The position numbers and the translations under genes are program-made. Shown here piece by piece: positions 30,620 through 39,455 of a stretch of 64,000 nucleotides of DNA. Position 1 is the first letter of the stretch, and each line of letters begins with the position of its first letter. The notes under the pieces are model-generated. The model did not search any database and had not been told where the DNA came from. It was given only the letters and a program-made list of their open reading frames with translations. Origin of the DNA: Deltaproteobacteria bacterium (GTDB lineage: Bacteria > Myxococcota > Myxococcia > Myxococcales > Anaeromyxobacteraceae); NCBI GenBank assembly GCA_016214955.1, contig JACRMN010000011.1:123897-187896 (forward strand), given 5' to 3'.

Positions 30620-31951
30620 CTAGTCCTCGGCGCCCTTGCGGCCGCCGTCCTTGGCCCACTGCTCCAGCATCTCGGTGGTCACCGACTTGGGCCGCTCGAT
30701 GGCGTAGCCCAGGCCGCGGTCCCAGGTGATGTTGGCGAGCACGCCGAGCGCGCGGCCGACGCCGAAGAGGACGGTGTAGAAGTCCCACTCGCGGACGCCG
30801 TAGTACCACTGGATGACGCCGGAGTGCGCGTCGACGTTGGGCCAGGGGTTCTTGGTCTTGCCGTGCTTGGTGAGGACGCCCGGAGCCACCTCGTAGATCA
30901 TGTTGACCAGCTGGAAGAGCGGGTCATTGGGGAGGTGCTTCTTGGCGTACTCGTTCTGGGCGGTGTAGCGCGGGTCGGTCTTGCGGAGCACGGCGTGGCC
31001 GTACCCGGGGATGACCTGCCCGCCGTTCAGGGTGTCCCAGAGGAACTTCTCGAGCTCCTCCTTGGTGGGCACCTTGTTGTTGAGCTTCTTCATCACGTTC
31101 TGGATCCAGCCCAGCACCTCCTGGTTGGCGAGGCCGTGCAGCGGGCCCGCCAGGCCGTTGAGGCCGGCCGAGAAGGAGTAGTAGGCGTCGGACAGGGCCG
31201 AGGCCACCAGGTGCGTGGTGTGGGCCGAGACGTTCCCCGACTCGTGATCCGAGTGGAGGATGAAGTACATCCGGGCCACCTCGTCGTACGGCGCGGCCAC
31301 GCCCATCATGTGGGCGAAGTTCCCGCCCCAGTCGAGCTTGGGATCGGCCGGGATGTGCGTGTCGGCCTTGTACTTCAGGCGGTAGATGTACGCGGCGATG
31401 CGGGGCAGCTTCGCCAGCAGGTTCATGGAATCCTCGTACATCGGATCCCACATGTCGTTCTTCTTGAGCCCGCCCTCGCCGTAGCGCTTGGCGAAGACCG
31501 AGTCGCGCTGCATCGACAGCACCGCGGTGGAGAACATCGTCATCGGGTGGGTGTCGCGCGGCATGGCGCGGAGCACGTCGAAGACGTACTGGGGCACCTG
31601 GGCGCGGGACTTCCAGTCCTCCACCACCTCCAGCGTCTGCGCCGCGGTGGGGACGTCGCCGGTGAGCAGGAAGTAGAAGAAGCCCTCGACGAACGGCTGC
31701 TCCTTGCCGGGGACCTTGGGCAGCGCCGCGAACGTCTCGGGGATCGTCTTGCCGCGGAAGCGGATGCCCTCGAACGGGTCGAGGTACGAGATGTCGGTGA
31801 CCAGGCTGCGGACGTCGCGGGCGCCACCGATGCACTGACCGATGTTCACCTTGTCGATGACGACGTTGCCGAACTCCTTGTTGAGCTTCGTGGTGCGAGG
31901 CCGGAACGCCTCGATCTTCTCCTGCAGTTTCGCCTTCAGGGTGGTGGCCAT
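30620..31951 (-). CDS. gltA: Citrate synthase, eukaryote-like type
   Basis: Makes citrate from oxaloacetate and acetyl-CoA. The 443-residue protein matches the mitochondrial-type family rather than E. coli GltA: LHSDHESGNVSAHTTHLVAS with the catalytic His, FSAGLNGLAGPLHGLANQEV with the second His, IPGYGHAVLRKTDPRYTAQ, and VDAHSGVIQWYYGV with the catalytic Asp. Geobacter species are known to have this eukaryote-like type. ATG at 31951 is preferred (GGAG 7 nt upstream); GTG at 31957 is possible. A promoter is visible upstream and a hairpin downstream, so it is probably monocistronic. Confidence 0.95.
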   Translation of the reverse strand: MATTLKAKLQEKIEAFRPRTTKLNKEFGNVVIDKVNIGQCIGGARDVRSLVTDISYLDPFEGIRFRGKTIPETFAALPKVPGKEQPFVEGFFYFLLTGDVPTAAQTLEVVEDWKSRAQVPQYVFDVLRAMPRDTHPMTMFSTAVLSMQRDSVFAKRYGEGGLKKNDMWDPMYEDSMNLLAKLPRIAAYIYRLKYKADTHIPADPKLDWGGNFAHMMGVAAPYDEVARMYFILHSDHESGNVSAHTTHLVASALSDAYYSFSAGLNGLAGPLHGLANQEVLGWIQNVMKKLNNKVPTKEELEKFLWDTLNGGQVIPGYGHAVLRKTDPRYTAQNEYAKKHLPNDPLFQLVNMIYEVAPGVLTKHGKTKNPWPNVDAHSGVIQWYYGVREWDFYTVLFGVGRALGVLANITWDRGLGYAIERPKSVTTEMLEQWAKDGGRKGAED

Positions 31952-32253
31952 GGGCACTCCGTGAGCGACGAGAATGGGTACAGCGAGCGCGTGTGAACGG
32001 GTGGCGCATCCTACAAGGGTCTAGTCGCGGGTGGCAATCGACTCGTGATGCAAACCTTCGACTTCATACGCCAATTGCTGAAAAGTGTCCCCGTTTGGGG
32101 TGGTTACGTGGATCACGCGCCTTTGTCGCAGCACCCAACCCGCGAAGGGCCACGAGAAATTCAACAGCCCCCCCTGCCAGGCGATCGGCAGAGGGGCCGC
32201 GGAGGGCGAAATCTGGAGGCGCGGCGGCCGGGCCGCGGGGCTCTGGACTGCGT
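31952..32253. other. 302-base intergenic stretch with the citrate synthase promoter and an AT-richer patch
   Basis: No gene is supported. The part next to citrate synthase holds its promoter. The patch at about 32041-32155 is visibly less GC-rich than the surroundings and contains a short CCCC-GTTT-GGGG inverted repeat; the open frames there have no recognisable product. The rest is GC-rich and lies downstream of the Cys-motif gene ending at 32254. Confidence 0.6.
32008..32037 (-). promoter_or_regulatory. Candidate citrate synthase promoter
   Basis: On the minus strand TTGCCA (32032-32037) and TAGGAT (32008-32013) are 18 bases apart, giving a leader of about 50 bases that ends in the GGAG ribosome-binding site. 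Confidence 0.5.
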
Positions 32254-32673
32254 CTAGCCCCGGCCGCGGTACAGCGCCGTGGCCACCTGGGCGGCCAGCA
32301 GGCCGGCATCGGCGGCGGGCCTGGCGGCCGCGGGCTCGGCTGCGGGGGCGGCGGGAACCAGGGACTCCTCCGTTTCCGCAGACCCCTTCCGCGCCTTGGG
32401 CGAGGCGCCGGAGCGGCAGGTGCGGCACCAGGGCTGGTTGCGGATGGCGCCGTCGGCCATCTTGCGCAGGCCGAACTGCGAGAGCGGCCGCATCTTGTGG
32501 CACTTCAGGCACATGAGAGTGAGGAAGACCTCGTTGCCGTCGGCGTCGTAGACCGCCGACTTGCGGCGGCGCGGCTTCTTCTCGGCGTCGGGGGCGGCGG
32601 CCCTCTGGGCAGGGCGGGCAGGCTCGAGATCACCCCTCGCGATGGCAGGGGCCACCATCACCTTCACGGCCAT
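32254..32673 (-). CDS. Small zinc-ribbon-like protein of unknown function
   Basis: A 139-residue protein. The central part has the arrangement CLKCHK...QPWCRTCRS, two CxxC pairs about 30 residues apart, as in a zinc ribbon or HNH-like treble clef (no catalytic HNH residues seen). The N-terminal segment is basic (EKKPRRRKSAVYDADGNEVF) and the C-terminal tail is Ala/Pro-rich and probably disordered. ATG at 32673 has AGGAG 8 nt upstream. Function unknown; DNA or RNA binding is a guess. Confidence 0.7.
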   Translation of the reverse strand: MAVKVMVAPAIARGDLEPARPAQRAAAPDAEKKPRRRKSAVYDADGNEVFLTLMCLKCHKMRPLSQFGLRKMADGAIRNQPWCRTCRSGASPKARKGSAETEESLVPAAPAAEPAAARPAADAGLLAAQVATALYRGRG

Positions 32674-32819
32674 GGAACACGCTCCTATTTCGTACGGGGC
32701 CGGCGCGCGGGAGGCGCCGGATCTGCCGAGGCTGCTGCGTAGCAGGCGGGTCTGACAGCCGGCCCGCTGGCGCACCCCACCTGGCGCGCTAGGATCAGGG
32801 GGTAGCCAGGAGGTTCGCC

Positions 32820-33110
32820 GTGAAGCCAGCCAACCGCTCCACCCTGCACGCCGCCGTCGCGGCGCTGGGCCTCGCCGGCCTGGGCTGCGCCCACGGAGCC
32901 GGCGCCCCCGCCGCCCCCGCCGCCGACAGGGCGGCCGCCCCCACCCGCGTGCTGATCACGGGCTCCCGCGTGCCGCGGATCGTCGACGCCGACCACCCGG
33001 TGCCCATCATCGCCTCGCCGGTGCGCATCTACACCCGCGAGCAGCTCGACCTCACCGGGAGGCCCGACCTGAACGCCGCGCTGCGCGACCTGGACCCCTC
33101 GGCGCGGTAG
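32820..33110 (+). CDS. Orphan TonB-receptor-plug-like lipoprotein
   Basis: A 96-residue protein with a lipoprotein-like signal (VAALGLAGLGCAHG). After a Pro/Ala linker, the remaining about 55 residues look like the start of the plug domain of a TonB-dependent receptor: VLITGSRVPRIVDADHPVPI, a SPV element, then YTREQLDLTGRPDLNAALRD and a final L-D-P. It stops before any beta-barrel. GTG at 32820 has a strong AGGAGG 6 nt upstream, which suggests a real gene rather than a fragment. It converges with acnA, whose stop is 7 bases away. Confidence 0.7.
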   Translation: MKPANRSTLHAAVAALGLAGLGCAHGAGAPAAPAADRAAAPTRVLITGSRVPRIVDADHPVPIIASPVRIYTREQLDLTGRPDLNAALRDLDPSAR

Positions 33111-33116
33111 CCGCCC

Positions 33117-35750
33117 TCAGGCCCCGGCGATCATCCGCCCGAGCACGAAGGGCAGGATGCCGCCGTGGCGCAGGTACTCCACCTCGGCGGGGAAGTCGAC
33201 GCGCACCGCCACCGGCACCTCCAGGGTCTGGCTGCCGCGGTGGACGCGCAGCACCGCTCCCTGGCGCGGGCGCGGCAGGCCGTCGAGCCCGGCGAGGTCG
33301 AAGCGCTCGGTGCCGTCGAGCCCGAGGCTCTCGGCCGAGGCGCCGGCCGGAAGCTCGAGCGGCAGCACCCCCATGCCCACCAGGTTGGCGCGGTGGATGC
33401 GCTCGAACGAGCGGGCAGCCACCGCCCGCACGCCCAGCAGCCGCGTGCCCTTGGCGGCCCAGTCGCGGGAGGAGCCGGTGCCGTACTCCATGCCGGCGAG
33501 CACCAGGAGCGGCACCCCCTCGGCCTGGTACCGGGCCGCGGCGTCGAAGATGCTCATCCGCTCACCCGTGGGCTGGTGGACGGTGACGCCGCCCTCCGCG
33601 CCCGGGACCATGCGGTTGCGCAGCCGCCCGTTGGCGAAGGTGCCCCGCACCATCACCTCGTGGTTGCCGCGGCGGGCGCCGTAGCTGTTGAAGTCGGCCG
33701 GCGCGACGCCCTGGGCCTGGAGCCAGCGGCCTGCGGGCGAGCCCGGGTCGATGCTGCCCGCCGGGCTGATGTGGTCGGTGGTCACCGAGTCGCCGAGGAG
33801 CGCCAGCGCCCGGGCACCCCGGAACGCCAGGGAGGGCGCCGGAGGCGCGCCGGCGGTGAAGCCGGCCAGGAAGGGGGGCTCGCGCACGTAGGTGGAGGCC
33901 TCGTCCCAGCGGTAGACCGCTCCGGTGGGCGCCGGGATGGCCTGCCAGCCCTTGCTCCCCGCCAGCGCTGCCGCGAAGCCGGCGGCGAAGCGGGCCGGTG
34001 GCACCGAGGCTCCGGCCAGCGCCTGGATCTCGGCGTCGCTGGGCCAGAGGTCGCGGAGGAAGACCGGCCGGCCGTCGCCGCCGGTGCCGATGGGCTCGCG
34101 GGTGAGGTCCAGGTCCACGGTGCCGGCGAGCGCGAAGGCCACCACCAGCGGCGGGCTCATGAGGAAGTTGCCGCGCACCGCCGGGTGGATGCGGGCCTCG
34201 AAGTTGCGGTTGCCGGAGAGGACGCTCGCCACCCACAGCCCCTCGGCGCCGATGCGCGCGGCCACCTGGGGCGGCAGCGGCCCGGCGTTACCGATGCAGG
34301 TGGTGCAGCCGTAGCCCACCGCCTGGAAACCCAGGGCGTCGAGGTCGCGCTGCAGGCCGGTGGACTCCAGGTAGCCGGTCACCTGTCGCGAGCCGGGGGC
34401 CAGCGAGGTCTTCACCCAGGGTGGCACCCGGAGGCCGCGGGCCACCGCCTTGCGGGCCAGCAGGCCGGCGGCCAGCATCACCTGCGGGTTGGAGGTGTTG
34501 GTGCAGGAGGTGATGGCGGCGATGACCACGTCGCCGTGGCGCGGGCGGCCCGGGGAGGCGGCCCTGGGCGGCAGCGCCTCGCGCACCCGGGCCGGCAGGC
34601 CGGCGAGGCCCACGCGGTCCTGCGGCCGGCTCGGGCCGGCCAGGCTCGGCTCCACCGCCGAGAGATCCACCTCGACGACGCGGCTGTAGTCCACGTGGCC
34701 GGCCTCGGGGATCCCGAAGAGCCCCTGGGCCGAGAGGTAGGTGCGCACCAGCCGGATCTGGTCCTCGCCGCGGCCGGTGGCCCGCAGGTAGTCGAGGGTC
34801 CGCTCGTCGGTGGGGAAGAAGCCCATGGTGGCGCCGTACTCGGGCGCCATGTTGGCGACCGTGGCCCGGGTGGCGGCGGGCAGGGCGCGGGCCCCGGCGC
34901 CGAAGAACTCGACGAACGTGCCCACCACCTGCGCGGCCCGCAGCCGCTCGGTGAGGGTGAGGACCAGGTCGGTGGCGGTGACCCCCTCGCGCAGCGCGCC
35001 GGAGAGGTGCACGCCCACCACGTCGGGCGTGAGGAAGGCGGCGGGCTGGCCGAGCATGGCCGCCTCGGCCTCGATGCCGCCCACGCCCCAGCCCACCACG
35101 CCGAGGCCGTTCACCATGGTGGTGTGGGAGTCGGTGCCGAGCAGCGTGTCGGGCAGGGCCCACTCCCCCTCGCGGCGCACCACCTGGGCCAGGTGCTCCA
35201 GGTTCACCTGGTGGCAGATGCCGGCGCCGGGCGGCACGATGCGCAGCGAGCGGAAGGCCTGGGCGCCCCAGCGCAGGAAGGCGTAGCGCTGGCCGTTGCG
35301 GTGGAGCTCCAGCTCCAGGTTGCGCTCCACCGCCTCGGCGCTCCCCCAGGCGTCCACCTGCACCGAGTGGTCCACCACCAGGTCCACCGGCACGCGCGGC
35401 TCGACCGCGCCCGGGTGCTTGCCGAGCCGCGCCAGCGCCGAGCGCATGGCCGCCAGGTCGGCGATGAGCGGCACGCCGGTGAAGTCCTGCAGCAGCACCC
35501 GGGAGACGACGAACGGGATCTCGGCGGTGCGCTCGCCGTTCGGGTGCCAGGCGGCCAGCGCCCGCACGTCCTCCTCGCGCACCCGGATGCCGTCCAGGTT
35601 GCGCACCAGCGACTCGAGGACGATGCGCAGCGACACCGGGAGCCGGTGCAGCCGGCCCAGGCCGGCCTTCTCCAGGCGGGGGAGCGAGCAGTAGGCCAGC
35701 CGGCGGTCGCCGACGACCAGGGCGTCCTGCGCCCCGAGGGGATCCTGCAT
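33117..35750 (-). CDS. acnA: Aconitate hydratase, AcnA type
   Basis: Interconverts citrate and isocitrate with a [4Fe-4S] cluster. The 877-residue protein matches AcnA/IRP-type aconitases: [34 protein letters not shown], the cluster cysteines in [12 protein letters not shown] and [12 protein letters not shown] (C-x2-C), [15 protein letters not shown], the swivel-domain [15 protein letters not shown] and [18 protein letters not shown] at 35750 has a strong GGAGG 7 nt upstream. It stands about 1.4 kb beyond the citrate synthase promoter region, both reverse, with two small genes between them. Confidence 0.97.
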   Translation of the reverse strand: MQDPLGAQDALVVGDRRLAYCSLPRLEKAGLGRLHRLPVSLRIVLESLVRNLDGIRVREEDVRALAAWHPNGERTAEIPFVVSRVLLQDFTGVPLIADLAAMRSALARLGKHPGAVEPRVPVDLVVDHSVQVDAWGSAEAVERNLELELHRNGQRYAFLRWGAQAFRSLRIVPPGAGICHQVNLEHLAQVVRREGEWALPDTLLGTDSHTTMVNGLGVVGWGVGGIEAEAAMLGQPAAFLTPDVVGVHLSGALREGVTATDLVLTLTERLRAAQVVGTFVEFFGAGARALPAATRATVANMAPEYGATMGFFPTDERTLDYLRATGRGEDQIRLVRTYLSAQGLFGIPEAGHVDYSRVVEVDLSAVEPSLAGPSRPQDRVGLAGLPARVREALPPRAASPGRPRHGDVVIAAITSCTNTSNPQVMLAAGLLARKAVARGLRVPPWVKTSLAPGSRQVTGYLESTGLQRDLDALGFQAVGYGCTTCIGNAGPLPPQVAARIGAEGLWVASVLSGNRNFEARIHPAVRGNFLMSPPLVVAFALAGTVDLDLTREPIGTGGDGRPVFLRDLWPSDAEIQALAGASVPPARFAAGFAAALAGSKGWQAIPAPTGAVYRWDEASTYVREPPFLAGFTAGAPPAPSLAFRGARALALLGDSVTTDHISPAGSIDPGSPAGRWLQAQGVAPADFNSYGARRGNHEVMVRGTFANGRLRNRMVPGAEGGVTVHQPTGERMSIFDAAARYQAEGVPLLVLAGMEYGTGSSRDWAAKGTRLLGVRAVAARSFERIHRANLVGMGVLPLELPAGASAESLGLDGTERFDLAGLDGLPRPRQGAVLRVHRGSQTLEVPVAVRVDFPAEVEYLRHGGILPFVLGRMIAGA

Positions 35751-35801
35751 GGCGAACCTCCGTGCAGGATCTGCCGGCGGCGCGGGTTGCGCGCAAGCCC
35801 C

Positions 35802-36179
35802 TCAAGGTGCGGGGCAGGCCACGCCCGGCGCCAGGGGCACGCAGGCGCCGGAGGCGTCGCAGGCCTTCACCACCGCGGTCTCGATGCAGTCGGGCCTGTC
35901 GGGCGGGCAGAGCTGGCAGGTCTCGCCGCAGCGCTTGCCGGCGCAGGGGTCGCGGCAGAGCGCGGGGGTGACCGTGGCGCAGCGCCCCTCGGGATCGCAG
36001 GCGGTGGGCGCGAAGGTGGGGCAGGTCCGGTCGGGGCCGCAGGGGTTGCACGGGTCGCCGCAGCGCTTCCCGGCGCAGTCGGCGTGGGCAGCGGGCTCCC
36101 CCGGCTCGGCAGGGCAGCCGGAGTGCTGCATGGTGGCGGCGGCAAGCGCGGCGGAGAGGAGGGTGAGGCGCAGGGTCAT
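35802..36179 (-). CDS. Secreted Cys-rich protein with two repeats
   Basis: A 125-residue protein with an N-terminal signal peptide (MTLRLTLLSAALAAATMQ). The mature part has about 19 Cys in two similar units, DCAGKRCGDPCNPCGPDRTC and PCAGKRCGETCQLCPPDRPD, each followed by an ACDxxGxC segment. Such disulfide-rich CxGKxC modules are frequent in secreted proteins of myxobacteria. Likely extracellular or periplasmic; role unknown. The reading frame extends further upstream, but ATG at 36179 gives the signal peptide. Confidence 0.7.
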   Translation of the reverse strand: MTLRLTLLSAALAAATMQHSGCPAEPGEPAAHADCAGKRCGDPCNPCGPDRTCPTFAPTACDPEGRCATVTPALCRDPCAGKRCGETCQLCPPDRPDCIETAVVKACDASGACVPLAPGVACPAP

Positions 36180-36334
36180 GGCGGTGGCTCCGGGGTGACA
36201 CCAGCAGTCCGCGTGCCACCGCCAAGCCCGCGGAGCGACGGCGGCCGGCGCCGGCGGCTCCCCGGGAATCCGCGGCCCACCTCGGAATTCCGAGGCCGGT
36301 CGCGCCGCCGGTGCGCTGCCGCGCCCCGCCGGTG

Positions 36335-36340
36335 TACGCT
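36335..36340 (+). promoter_or_regulatory. Candidate -10 box (TACGCT) for the methyltransferase gene
   Basis: TACGCT ends 11 bases before the ATG at 36352, the same box and nearly the same spacing as in front of the HD-GYP-like gene. Confidence 0.4.
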
Positions 36341-36351
36341 GCATTTCCGGA

Positions 36352-36984
36352 ATGAGCTCCAACCCCTGGTCGCTGGTCCCCGCCGCCGAGTACGAGAGCC
36401 ACATGGGGCCGCAGGGCGCCGACCAGCTGGCGCCGCTCTCGGCCATCCTCGGCAAGGCCCTGGCCACGCTCAGGCCCGCGCGGCTGCTGGTGCTGGGCGT
36501 GGCCACCGGCAACGGGCTCGAGCACGTGAACCCGGCGGTGACCTCCCGCGTGGTGGGCGTGGACGTGAACCTGCAGTACCTGGGGCTGTGCCGGCAGCGG
36601 CAGATGCGGCTCGGGTCGCGCCTGGAGCTGTACTGCGCCGAGGCCGAGAAGGTGCTGCTCGACGCCGGTGCCTTCGACCTCTGCTACGCCGGCCTCTTCT
36701 TCGAGCACGCCGACCCGGCGCGGCTGGCCGGGCGCATCGCCAGCTGGCTCGTCCCCGGCGGCGCCCTGCTCACCGTGCTGCAGCTCCCCGGCGCCGGCGG
36801 CGCCGCGGCGGTGCCGAGCCGCCACGCCTCCATCCAGGCCGTGGCCGAGCGGATGCACCTCGTCGCGCCGGCCGCGCTGGTGAAGGAGCTCGGCAAGGCG
36901 AAGCTGGCCCTGCGCCGCGCCTACGAGCTGCCGGTGGCCCACGGCCGCCGCTTCCACGTGGCCCTGTTCCAGAAGCCGAAATAG
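36352..36984 (+). CDS. SAM-dependent methyltransferase, class I
   Basis: A 210-residue Rossmann methyltransferase: motif I is RLLVLGVATGNGLEHV, then the acidic strand end VVGVDVNLQYL that binds the SAM ribose, AEAEKVLLDAG, the motif IV region FDLCYAGLFFEHAD and a post-II strand LVPGGALLTVLQLPG. The substrate cannot be told. Single gene with a -10-like box close to its ATG; a zinc-ribbon PspC gene follows after about 40 bases. Confidence 0.85.
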   Translation: MSSNPWSLVPAAEYESHMGPQGADQLAPLSAILGKALATLRPARLLVLGVATGNGLEHVNPAVTSRVVGVDVNLQYLGLCRQRQMRLGSRLELYCAEAEKVLLDAGAFDLCYAGLFFEHADPARLAGRIASWLVPGGALLTVLQLPGAGGAAAVPSRHASIQAVAERMHLVAPAALVKELGKAKLALRRAYELPVAHGRRFHVALFQKPK

Positions 36985-37022
36985 CCGCGCCTCCGCCGCG
37001 TACGGCGCGGGAGGAGGACGCC

Positions 37023-37352
37023 ATGCTCTGCCCGTACTGCCGCAGCGAGAACCAGCCCGGCGCGGTGAAGTGCGCCGCCTGCGCCAGCTGGATGACCGAG
37101 CACCCGCCGGTGCGCGAGTGGGTCCGGCCACAGGAGGGCCGGATGATCGCCGGGGTGTGCCGCGGCTTCGCCGATCGCTTCGGCCTGCCGGTGGCCGCGG
37201 TCCGGCTCGCCTTCCTGCTCACGCTCTGCCTGGGCGCCATGAGCCTGCTGGTCTACATCGCCTGCTGGATCGCCATGCCCGCCGCGCCGCGGCCGGCGCC
37301 GCTCGCGGCGCAGCCGCCGGCAGTGGGAGGCGCCGGGCAGGGGAGCGCGTAG
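37023..37352 (+). CDS. Zinc-ribbon plus PspC-domain small membrane protein
   Basis: A 109-residue protein. Residues 1-25 form a zinc ribbon (MLCPYCRSENQPGAVKCAAC, two CxxC pairs). A PspC domain follows: GRMIAGVCRGFADRFGLPVA and a hydrophobic helix AFLLTLCLGAMSLLVYIACW, then a Pro/Ala tail. It is probably a single-pass membrane protein linked to envelope stress. ATG at 37023 is preceded by GGGAGGAGG. It is a second PspC-type gene in the window, unlike the PadR-linked one. Confidence 0.85.
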   Translation: MLCPYCRSENQPGAVKCAACASWMTEHPPVREWVRPQEGRMIAGVCRGFADRFGLPVAAVRLAFLLTLCLGAMSLLVYIACWIAMPAAPRPAPLAAQPPAVGGAGQGSA

Positions 37353-37421
37353 GCCGGCGAGCGGCCCTCGGCGCGCCGAGGTGCGCCGGAGGACGGGCGC
37401 CCGCCCCGAAGCCGGACGGAG

Positions 37422-38033
37422 CTACAACATCGCCCAGATCACCGCCCCGGTGATCGCGAGCAACGCGCCGATGGCGGCCGCGCGCGCGGCTGGCGAGGTC
37501 AGCCGCCGCACCCAGAGCAGCGCCGAGATCCAGGCCGCCACCAGGGCCGCGCCCAGCAGCCAGCGGGCGGCGCTGCTCCGCGCCGGGGCGAGCAGCGCCG
37601 CGGCGGCGAAGGCCAGGGCCGCCAGGTTGCCGGTGATGGCCTCGGCCACCCCGGCGCGCACGGGCCCGAGGGGCGCCGCGGAGGCCAGCGCCACGAGCAT
37701 GGTGGTCACGTCGGCCCGCTCGGTGACGTAGACGTCGGCGTGGCGCCGCAGCCGGCCGTGGACGGCGAAGGCCTCCTCGTCCTCGCGCGCGCCCACCAGC
37801 ACGATGGTCGGCCGCCCCTGCCCCATGCGGACGAGCCGGTGGACGAGCTCGTAGGCGCGGACGCGATCGGTGGTGGCGTCGACGATCACCCGGTCGGCCC
37901 CGAACTCGCCGAGCACCTTCCAGGCGGCCGCGTGCTCTCGGACCGTGGAGAGGGTGGCGTCCATTCCCTGGGCGAGCTCGGTGATGGTGCGAGCGAGCTG
38001 GTCGCTGGGCGCGACGAGTAGGACGCGTTGCAA
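37422..38033 (-). CDS. Receiver-like domain protein with C-terminal membrane helices
   Basis: A 203-residue protein. The first about 120 residues have the strand/helix rhythm of a response-regulator receiver: VLLVAPSDQLARTITELAQG, DRVIVDATTDRVRAYELVHR (Asp at the end of beta-3), PTIVLVGAREDEEAF and ADVYVTERAD; the acidic pocket and conserved Lys are not clearly present, so it may be a pseudo-receiver. The C-terminal 80 residues contain about three membrane helices (NLAALAFAAAALLA, WLLGAALVAAWISALLWV, AIGALLAITGAVIWAML). Start TTG at 38033 is chosen for the AGGGGGG ahead of it; an upstream in-frame ATG gives unrelated sequence. Confidence 0.6.
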   Translation of the reverse strand: MQRVLLVAPSDQLARTITELAQGMDATLSTVREHAAAWKVLGEFGADRVIVDATTDRVRAYELVHRLVRMGQGRPTIVLVGAREDEEAFAVHGRLRRHADVYVTERADVTTMLVALASAAPLGPVRAGVAEAITGNLAALAFAAAALLAPARSSAARWLLGAALVAAWISALLWVRRLTSPAARAAAIGALLAITGAVIWAML

Positions 38034-38219
38034 GGTGGATCCCCCCTTGGCGCGCCCAGGGGCGCTGCAGGAACCTAGGCACGGCCCGCGCCGGGGCGCG
38101 AGACTCACTCGGGGCACCCGGTGCGGACGCCGGCCCTCCCTGGCCCGGTCTCCTCTGGCTCCTCCGGCGCGAGCGGCCCCGGTGGCGCGCCTCGGGCGCT
38201 GGGCCGTGCAGTGGCTGCT

Positions 38220-38462
38220 TCAGCGCGCGCTGGGGCGGCAGGAGGCGCCCTGCTGCCGGTCCGCCAGCTCGCAGCGATAGGTGCGGCCGTCGCAGGTGGC
38301 GAGCCAGGTCGCGCCGCGATCCTCGGATCGGTAGTCGGCAACGGTGACCTCGTCGGCGGGGCAGCCGATGCGCGCCGCCGACTCGCGCCGGAGCGTGGCG
38401 CCGGCGCAGGCGGAGGAGGCGAGGGCGAGGGCGAGGGCGAGGCGGAGGCGGCGGCGGGGCAT
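38220..38462 (-). CDS. Small lipoprotein of unknown function
   Basis: 80 residues: MPRRRLRLALALALASSACA is a lipoprotein signal with the lipidated Cys at residue 19. The mature part, about 60 residues, has the pattern RIGCPADEVTVADYRSEDRG then W-A-T-C-D-G-R-T-Y-R-C, with four Cys likely forming two disulfides. Short lipoproteins with this CPADEVTV...CDGRxYRC pattern look widespread in Myxococcota from memory. Function unknown. Confidence 0.7.
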   Translation of the reverse strand: MPRRRLRLALALALASSACAGATLRRESAARIGCPADEVTVADYRSEDRGATWLATCDGRTYRCELADRQQGASCRPSAR

Positions 38463-38561
38463 CGGGACCTCGCGGCTGTGGGGGAGACGCACGGAGAGTA
38501 TCAGCGCACATCGGGTGTGGAGACGCAATGCGGAGAAGTGCGGCGCGACATCGCGCATCCG

Positions 38562-38665
38562 GCCTCGACCCCGCCGACCCCGACCCCGACCCCGGCCCCG
38601 ACCCCGACCCCGACCCCGACCTCGACGCCGATCCCGACCCGGGCCGCGTCCACGTCCCCGACCGG
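38562..38665 (+). repeat. Hexamer tail (CCGACC-type), copy C, intergenic, without palindrome core
   Basis: About sixteen imperfect hexamers (CCGACC with CCGGCC and CTCGAC variants) between the small lipoprotein gene and the GNAT gene. It is the same tail type as in copies A, B and D, but no CTGAGCGAGG-type core is seen beside it. Confidence 0.8.
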
Positions 38666-38692
38666 GCCCACCGCCGCGCGGGCGCGTGCCGC

Positions 38693-38698
38693 TAGTAT
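38693..38698 (+). promoter_or_regulatory. Candidate -10 box (TAGTAT) for the GNAT gene
   Basis: TAGTAT ends 7 bases before the ATG at 38706, which would give a leaderless mRNA. Confidence 0.4.
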
Positions 38699-38705
38699 CC
38701 GCCGC

Positions 38706-39296
38706 ATGTCCCCGACCCGCCGCCCCGCCAAGGTAAGCGTCCATCCCCTCACCCCCGGGCGCTGGCCCGACCTGGTGAAGCTCTTCGGGCCCAGCGGCGC
38801 CTGCGCCGGCTGCTGGTGCATGTGGTGGCGGATGCCGAACGCGGCCTTCGCCGCCCGCCGCGGCGCGGACAACCGGCGCGCCCTCCAGCGCTACGTGCAC
38901 GCGGGCAACGTGCCCGGACTCCTCGCCTACCGCGGCGCGGAGCCGGTGGGCTGGGTGGCGGTGGAGCCTCGCGCCGCCTACTCGCGCCTCACCCGCTCTC
39001 GTCTCCTCGCGCCGGTGGACGAGAAGCCGGTCTGGTCCGTCACCTGCTTCTACGTGGACCCGGAGCACAGGGGACGGGGGCTGACACGCGCGCTCATCGA
39101 GGCGGCGGTGCGCCATGCCAGGGCGCGGGGAGCGCCGGCGGTGGAGGCGTATCCGGTGGCAGTGAAGAGCCGCGTGGACGACGACGTCGTCTACCACGGC
39201 GCCGCGTCCACCTTCGCGAAGCTGGGCTTCCGCGAGGTGGCGCGGCGCAGCCCTTCGCGGCCGGTGGTGAGGAAGGGGACGGGAAGGCGGGGGTGA
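38706..39296 (+). CDS. GNAT-family N-acetyltransferase
   Basis: A 196-residue acetyltransferase. The N-terminal half has an unusual GACAGCWCMWWRMP motif seen in a GNAT subfamily. The acetyl-CoA loop is VDPEHRGRGLTRALIEAAVR (RGRG, motif A), preceded by the strand VTCFYV and followed by a FAKLGFREVARR ending typical of the fold. The substrate is unknown. ATG at 38706 follows a -10-like box; the upstream region is a hexamer repeat array. Confidence 0.85.
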   Translation: MSPTRRPAKVSVHPLTPGRWPDLVKLFGPSGACAGCWCMWWRMPNAAFAARRGADNRRALQRYVHAGNVPGLLAYRGAEPVGWVAVEPRAAYSRLTRSRLLAPVDEKPVWSVTCFYVDPEHRGRGLTRALIEAAVRHARARGAPAVEAYPVAVKSRVDDDVVYHGAASTFAKLGFREVARRSPSRPVVRKGTGRRG

Positions 39297-39455
39297 CGGG
39301 AGCCTGGATCGGGCTGCGGAGCCTCCAGGCGCGGCTGGCGGGCGAGCGGCCAGCGCCTGCCGGTGGGGGACCCGGACCGGCGCCTGCTTCACGAAGGGTC
39401 ACCTGCCCGTTCGCGAACTTCCGAGCCTCGCGGCGGGCGCGCCGTCCTGGCGGGC

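Noticed and set aside
32041-32155. Insertion-sequence remnant in the AT-richer patch upstream of citrate synthase
   Set aside because: No transposase fragment, terminal inverted repeats or target duplication could be identified; kept only as an intergenic note.
38105-38120. Third copy of the 28-bp repeat flanking the AlkC-like gene
   Set aside because: Only about 11 bases (CGGGGCACCCG) match, in reverse orientation; too short in such GC-rich DNA to count.
38562-38665. Possible CRISPR-like array
   Set aside because: The units are contiguous 6-base repeats with no unique spacers and no cas genes nearby; it is the hexamer tail of the dispersed element.
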